Of a stretch of DNA of 16,155 bases, positions 12,998-16,155 are shown in pieces (positions within the stretch are counted from its first letter, which is position 1; every line of letters begins with the position of its first letter). The position numbers and the translations under genes are program-made. Origin of the DNA: UBA2177 sp964487525. GTDB taxonomy: Bacteria; Patescibacteriota; Dojkabacteria; SC72. The stretch is from positions 1 through 16,155 of the forward strand of contig CAZAQC010000012.1 of NCBI GenBank assembly GCA_964487525.1. The letters are read 5' to 3'. The notes below the pieces were generated by a model. That model did not search any database, had not been told where the DNA came from, and worked only from the letters and a program-made list of their open reading frames with translations.

Positions 12998-13315
12998 TTA
13001 TTTCTTTACTTCTTCTTCAAATCTACCTGTACTACCATATACTTTAGATAGTTTTCCTTTCTTAGCATGTCCTCTGAATTTTCTGGTTTGAGAAAACTCT
13101 CCCAATCTGTGTCCTATCATTGATTCTATAACCAAAACTTCTTCATGCTTTTTACCGTTATGTACTAAAAATTTCATTCCAACCATTTCAGGTGTAATTG
13201 TTGAAGCTCTAGCCCAAGTTTTAATAGGGGACATATTTCCCTCTATCCTTGCTTTAGTTACTTTCTCCATCAATTTTTTGTCTGTATATGGCCCTTTTTT
13301 TAACGATCTAGACAT
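12998..13315 (-). CDS. rpsS: 30S ribosomal protein S19 (uS19)
   Basis: 105 residues, slightly longer than the usual 92 through a charged C-terminus. S19 pairs with S13 in the 30S head. The family pattern is strong: MSRSLKKGPYTDKKLMEKV, the TWARASTITPEMVGMKFLVHNGK region (34-56), and IGHRLGEFSQTRKFRGHAKK (67-86). Order rplB-rpsS-rplV is standard. No Shine-Dalgarno precedes the ATG. Stop TAA. Confidence 0.98.
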   Translation of the reverse strand: MSRSLKKGPYTDKKLMEKVTKARIEGNMSPIKTWARASTITPEMVGMKFLVHNGKKHEEVLVIESMIGHRLGEFSQTRKFRGHAKKGKLSKVYGSTGRFEEEVKK

Positions 13316-13332
13316 ATTATTTTATGTATAAT

Positions 13333-14184
13333 TTATTTCTTAGCATAAGGTCTGCTCTTAGTTCTTCTTCTCTTTATAATAAACATCTCTGTTTTACTAT
13401 TCTTTCTAGTTCTTGTCCCAACCCTATTTCCCCATATATCTTTAGCCTGTCCACCTACCTGTCCTTTTCCTTCACCACCACCATGAGGATGCTCAACTGC
13501 GTGCATAGCCATTCCTCTTACTTCCGGTCTCCATCCTAAGTTTCTCTTTCTTCCCGCTTTACCTAATTTCACATTCAAATTCTCTTCATTACATACCTGT
13601 CCTATTGTTGCCATACAGTCTGCAAATACCAATCTAATTTCTCCTGAAGGTAATTTTATTTGTACAAACTTGCCAGAGGTATCTGGTCCTTGTACTACTA
13701 TTGCTTCTCCAGCAGACCTACCGTAAACTGCACCTTTTCCAGGACGATTCTCTACACAATGTACCATTGTTCCTGATGGGACATTTTTCACTTTCATGGA
13801 GTTTCCAGGTAAAACATCTACTTTCTCTCCAGATATTATTTTATCTCCTATTTTTATCCCACGAGGAGCAATTATATATCTTTTATCCCCGTCTGCATAC
13901 TGTAAAAGTGCCAAATGAGCTGTTCTATTAGGATCAAAATAGAATTCTACTACCTTTGCTGGAATATCATATTTCTCTCTCTTAAAATCTACTATTCTTA
14001 TTCTTCTCTTAAATCCACCACCTCTATGCCTTATTGTTATCTTCCCTTGATTATTCCTTCCAGATCTCTGTTTCTTTGATATGGAGAGCTTTCTAGGACC
14101 TGAAGTCTTACTTAATCCAGATCTATCTCCTAATTTCGTTTTTCTTCTTGTCGAAGTTGTAGGTTTAAATGTTCTAATTGCCAT
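13333..14184 (-). CDS. rplB: 50S ribosomal protein L2 (uL2)
   Basis: 283 residues, slightly longer than E. coli (273). L2 is among the most conserved ribosomal proteins, needed for subunit joining and peptidyl-transferase activity. Signs: GRNNQGKITIRHRGGGFKRR (42-61), the YIIAPRGIKIGD block, and VRGMAMHAVEHPHGGGEGKG in the C-terminal part, which contains the conserved histidine near the catalytic centre. It starts 3 bases after rplW; an AAGGA inside the last rplW codons lies 7 bases before the ATG, a good Shine-Dalgarno. Stop TAA. Confidence 0.99.
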   Translation of the reverse strand: MAIRTFKPTTSTRRKTKLGDRSGLSKTSGPRKLSISKKQRSGRNNQGKITIRHRGGGFKRRIRIVDFKREKYDIPAKVVEFYFDPNRTAHLALLQYADGDKRYIIAPRGIKIGDKIISGEKVDVLPGNSMKVKNVPSGTMVHCVENRPGKGAVYGRSAGEAIVVQGPDTSGKFVQIKLPSGEIRLVFADCMATIGQVCNEENLNVKLGKAGRKRNLGWRPEVRGMAMHAVEHPHGGGEGKGQVGGQAKDIWGNRVGTRTRKNSKTEMFIIKRRRTKSRPYAKK

Positions 14185-14187
14185 TGT

Positions 14188-14481
14188 TTATCCTTTTAAA
14201 AACTCATCAATTTTATCTCCTTTTTTAAGAGTAACTATTACTTTCAATACATCAGATTTTCTTGTTGTTTTATTTGTTTTCCAATCTCTTTTCATCTTTC
14301 CAGGTCTTACTATACTATTTGCACTTATTACTTTAACTTTATATTTTTCTTCTATAGCTTTACTTACTTCTATTTTATTAACTCCTCTTGATACTAAGAA
14401 TGTATATTTATTATCAGCATTAGCACTTGCATAGCTTTTCTCTGATATTAAAGGTTGTATATTTATTTCTTTATTTCTCAT
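14188..14481 (-). CDS. rplW: 50S ribosomal protein L23 (uL23)
   Basis: 97 residues, normal. L23 sits at the tunnel exit and is the docking site for trigger factor and SRP. Motifs: QPLISEKSYASANADNKYTFLV (9-30), KIEVSKAIEEKYKVKVISANSI (36-57), RPGKMKRDWKTNKTTRKSD and a final KVIVTLKKGDKID. The ATG overlaps the end of rplD by 11 bases in a different frame, and a GGAGG in rplD lies 12 to 13 bases before it, so initiation probably uses translational coupling. Confidence 0.97.
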   Translation of the reverse strand: MRNKEINIQPLISEKSYASANADNKYTFLVSRGVNKIEVSKAIEEKYKVKVISANSIVRPGKMKRDWKTNKTTRKSDVLKVIVTLKKGDKIDEFLKG

Positions 14482-15079
14482 TTATTAATCTTTCCTCCAA
14501 CATTTTAACTACATCTTTATCAAACATTATATTTCTTGCTGAGACCAAGTGTTTTGCATTTAGCTTCACTGGATCTACGACATCTGCTCTCTTTACATTT
14601 CTTAGTGCTAACTCTATATCTTTATTATTTGTAACAATCAAGAATTTCTTTTCTTGCTCCTGTCTTAATTTCTTTCCCTCATCTTTTGCCACAGTAACAA
14701 ATTCCAACTCTTTATCTCTTAATCTCTGAGAAAGCATTATACATGTTGCTTTCTTTACCATCTTCTTATTTATCTTTTTTGCAAAATTTCTCTCATGAAT
14801 TGCAAAACTTACTCCACCACCTACCCATAATGGGGATCTTGTGGATCCATGTCTTGCTCTTCCTGTACCCTTCTGCTTCCAAGGTTTCTTACCACCACCA
14901 GATACTTCTCCTCTTGATTTCTGTTTAGCAGAACCCTTTCTTTCGTTAGAAGAATAGACATACAAAACTTGAGATATTAAATCAGCATTGAATGGAACTT
15001 CCCATACCAATGGATTTAGTTTTTGTTTTTCTTCCTTCTTTACCTCTTTTTTAATTGTTGTTGTCTTTCTCTTTTCCAT
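14471..15079 (-). CDS. rplD: 50S ribosomal protein L4 (uL4)
   Basis: 202 residues, normal. L4 has a globular domain on the 50S surface and a long loop lining the exit tunnel. That loop is seen as GGGKKPWKQKGTGRARHGST (61-80), followed by RSPLWVGGGVSFAIHERNF. In E. coli L4 also represses the S10 operon; no such leader could be recognised here. The N-terminus has an extra Lys/Thr-rich stretch (1-20), but the start is backed by a Shine-Dalgarno GAGGA 6 bases upstream, in the end of rplC. The C-terminal codons overlap rplW. Confidence 0.98.
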   Translation of the reverse strand: MEKRKTTTIKKEVKKEEKQKLNPLVWEVPFNADLISQVLYVYSSNERKGSAKQKSRGEVSGGGKKPWKQKGTGRARHGSTRSPLWVGGGVSFAIHERNFAKKINKKMVKKATCIMLSQRLRDKELEFVTVAKDEGKKLRQEQEKKFLIVTNNKDIELALRNVKRADVVDPVKLNAKHLVSARNIMFDKDVVKMLEERLINEK

Positions 15080-15081
15080 AT

Positions 15082-15666
15082 CTATTCCTCAAACATTGTT
15101 ACTATATCTCCTTTAGAACCTGGTACTGGTCCCAAAAGTAGAATTAAATTATCTTTAATATCTATTATTTCTCTGTTTTTTAAAGTTATTTTATCCTGAC
15201 CCATTCTTCCACCCATCTTCTTACCTTTCAAGACTCTTCCAGGGTCTGTTCCTGCACCTATTGAACCAGGAGCTCTTTCTCTATCTGATTGTCCATGTGT
15301 TCTTGGTCCTCCAGCAAAGTGCCATCTTTTAACAACGCCTGCAAATCCTTTTCCTTTTGATACTCCACTTACCGTAACCTTATCTCCTATTGCAAACATT
15401 TCACTTTTTAATTCATCTCCTGGTTTTATTCCTTCTTCTAAGGATCCTTTAAAATATCTTCTTAAAACAGGAACTTTTTCTACAGCTTTATATTTTCCAA
15501 GCATAGCTTTATTAGGATGCTTTTTCTCTCCTATACCCAATTCAAAGCCTTGTGGCTCTAAGTGAGAAAGCATACATCCCTCTGTATCAATAACTGTGAC
15601 AGGAACAACTTTGTCTTCCTTAAATATTCTTGTCATTCCTTTTTTTACTCCAATTAAAGCCTTCAT
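15082..15666 (-). CDS. rplC: 50S ribosomal protein L3 (uL3)
   Basis: 194 residues, slightly below the 209 of E. coli. L3 begins 23S assembly and extends a loop toward the peptidyl-transferase centre. It has MKALIGVKKGMTRIF at the N-terminus, VSGVSKGKGFAGVVKRWHFAGG (98-119), and APGSIGAGTDPGRVLKGKKMGGRMG in the extended loop. The Gln that PrmB methylates in E. coli (after GSIG) is Ala here, as in many bacteria. It lies 19 bases after rpsJ. Stop TAG, 2 bases before rplD. Confidence 0.98.
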   Translation of the reverse strand: MKALIGVKKGMTRIFKEDKVVPVTVIDTEGCMLSHLEPQGFELGIGEKKHPNKAMLGKYKAVEKVPVLRRYFKGSLEEGIKPGDELKSEMFAIGDKVTVSGVSKGKGFAGVVKRWHFAGGPRTHGQSDRERAPGSIGAGTDPGRVLKGKKMGGRMGQDKITLKNREIIDIKDNLILLLGPVPGSKGDIVTMFEE

Positions 15667-15685
15667 TAATTTCTTAAATAATTTA

Positions 15686-15997
15686 TTATTGTATTCCTAT
15701 ATCTACTCCTGCAGGCATTTGAAGATGTTGTAAGGCATCTATCGTCTTTGGGGTAGGATCTATGATATCTATTATTCTTTTATGTGTGTTTATTTCAAAA
15801 TGTTCAATTGAGCTTTTATAAATAAATGGCGAACGATTAACCGCTATCTTTCTTCTTTTGGTTGGAAGAGGTATAGGACCTGCCACTTTTGCACCAGTAC
15901 TTATAGCAGTTTCTATAATACTCCTGGCGGACTTATCGACCACTACAGAGTCATAACCCTTAAGCTTCACTCTAATTTTTGCGGTACTATTAGCCAT
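15686..15997 (-). CDS. rpsJ: 30S ribosomal protein S10 (uS10)
   Basis: 103 residues, standard. S10 sits in the 30S head and, as NusE, joins transcription antitermination with NusB. Visible marks: KIRVKLKGYDSVVVDKSARS (7-26), GAKVAGPIPLPTKRRK, NRSPFIYKSSIEHFEINTHKR (54-74) and the end DALQHLQMPAGVDIGI. First gene of the S10 cluster. It follows a candidate -10 box and a strong hairpin after tuf. The A/T-rich leader has no Shine-Dalgarno. Stop TAA. Confidence 0.98.
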   Translation of the reverse strand: MANSTAKIRVKLKGYDSVVVDKSARSIIETAISTGAKVAGPIPLPTKRRKIAVNRSPFIYKSSIEHFEINTHKRIIDIIDPTPKTIDALQHLQMPAGVDIGIQ

Positions 15998-16023
15998 TCT
16001 ATTTAAAAGAGCTAAATTAAACT

Positions 16024-16029
16024 ATTATA
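16024..16029 (-). promoter_or_regulatory. Candidate -10 box of the S10 cluster
   Basis: A perfect TATAAT followed by AG, as at the rnpB and rpsQ promoters, begins 2 bases after the tuf-rpsJ hairpin. No good -35 is found 16-18 bases upstream, because that space is the hairpin itself. A start near 16017 would leave a 20-base leader before rpsJ. Confidence 0.4.
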
Positions 16030-16030
16030 T

Positions 16031-16057
16031 TCAGAGGGCAGATTAGCTGCCCTCTGA
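16031..16057 (-). terminator. Strong hairpin after tuf, possible terminator without U-tract
   Basis: A perfect 11-bp inverted repeat (16031-16041 with 16047-16057) around a 5-base loop. The RNA stem is TCAGAGGGCAG paired with CTGCCCTCTGA, unusually G+C-rich for this region. It starts 8 bases after the tuf TAG stop. No U-run follows on either strand, so it is not a classical intrinsic terminator. It may be a terminator variant, a 3'-end stabiliser for tuf mRNA, or an operator, since it borders a TATAAT box. Confidence 0.6.
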
Positions 16058-16065
16058 TACTTAAC

Positions 16066-16155
16066 CTACTTAATAATTTCAGTTATTACTCCGTGACCTA
16101 CTGTTTGACCACCTTCTCTTATTGCAAATGTAACACCTTTTTCTGCAGCTACTTG
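16066..16155 (-). CDS. tuf: Elongation factor Tu, C-terminal end (runs off window edge)
   Basis: Only the last 29 codons and the TAG stop are in the window. EF-Tu is the GTPase that delivers aminoacyl-tRNA to the ribosome. The visible end of domain 3 reads KGVTFAIREGGQTVGHGVIT, then EIIK, and aligns without gaps to the C-terminus of bacterial EF-Tu. A and E of FAIREGG (E. coli 375 and 378, kirromycin sites) are kept; R373, R381 and A385 of E. coli are replaced by T, Q and H. Its position before rpsJ fits the str-S10 gene order. Confidence 0.95.
   Translation of the reverse strand, partial: QVAAEKGVTFAIREGGQTVGHGVITEIIK

Noticed and set aside
2484..14928. Many plus-strand open frames of 60-155 codons, for example 10808-11275, 3996-4385 and 12177-12566
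   Set aside because: All lie opposite clearly identified ribosomal-protein genes, show hydrophobic low-complexity translations typical of antisense frames, and match no family I recognise.
1..16155. CRISPR arrays, insertion sequences, tRNA genes, phage genes or long repeats
   Set aside because: No regularly spaced repeats, transposase-like frames, terminal repeats or tRNA T-loop signatures were seen on either strand.

Overview
This window is one long, compact ribosomal-protein locus, read entirely from the minus strand, in an AT-rich bacterium. Transcription runs from high to low coordinates. In that order the window holds the 3' end of tuf, the S10 cluster (rpsJ, rplC, rplD, rplW, rplB, rpsS, rplV, rpsC, rplP, rpsQ), the spc cluster (rplN, rplX, rplE, rpsN, rpsH, rplF, rplR, rpsE, rplO, secY, adk), the alpha cluster (infA, rpmJ, rpsM, rpsK, rpsD, rpoA, rplQ), then rplM, rpsI, a DUF4349-type membrane protein gene, and the 5' end of the RNase P RNA gene rnpB. 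I see no mobile elements, tRNAs, CRISPR arrays or plus-strand genes. The longest gap between genes is 142 bases (adk to infA).

The organism is most likely a member of the Candidate Phyla Radiation (Patescibacteria). The evidence is the absence of uL30 between rpsE and rplO (a hallmark of that group), short proteins, very tight spacing, low G+C, a zinc-type S14, and lysine-rich tails on several ribosomal proteins. uL29 is also missing from its usual place between rplP and rpsQ, and map is missing between adk and infA. The exact phylum cannot be settled from this window.

The genes supply the core of translation: 16S and 23S rRNA-binding proteins, initiation factor IF-1, EF-Tu, the SecY channel, adenylate kinase, the RNA polymerase alpha subunit and the tRNA-processing RNA. 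Candidate promoters lie before rpsJ, rpsQ, adk, infA, the DUF4349 gene and rnpB, so the block is probably several overlapping transcription units.

I found no undescribed multi-gene system. The points most worth a second look are: none of 32 genes ends in TGA while 11 end in TAG; the S3 positions linked to mRNA helicase activity are not conserved; a perfect 11-bp hairpin sits directly before a TATAAT box between tuf and rpsJ; a 13-base element containing TATAAT is shared by the rnpB promoter and the gap where rpmC should be; the adenylate kinase has an altered DGFPR motif; and most genes lack Shine-Dalgarno sequences.
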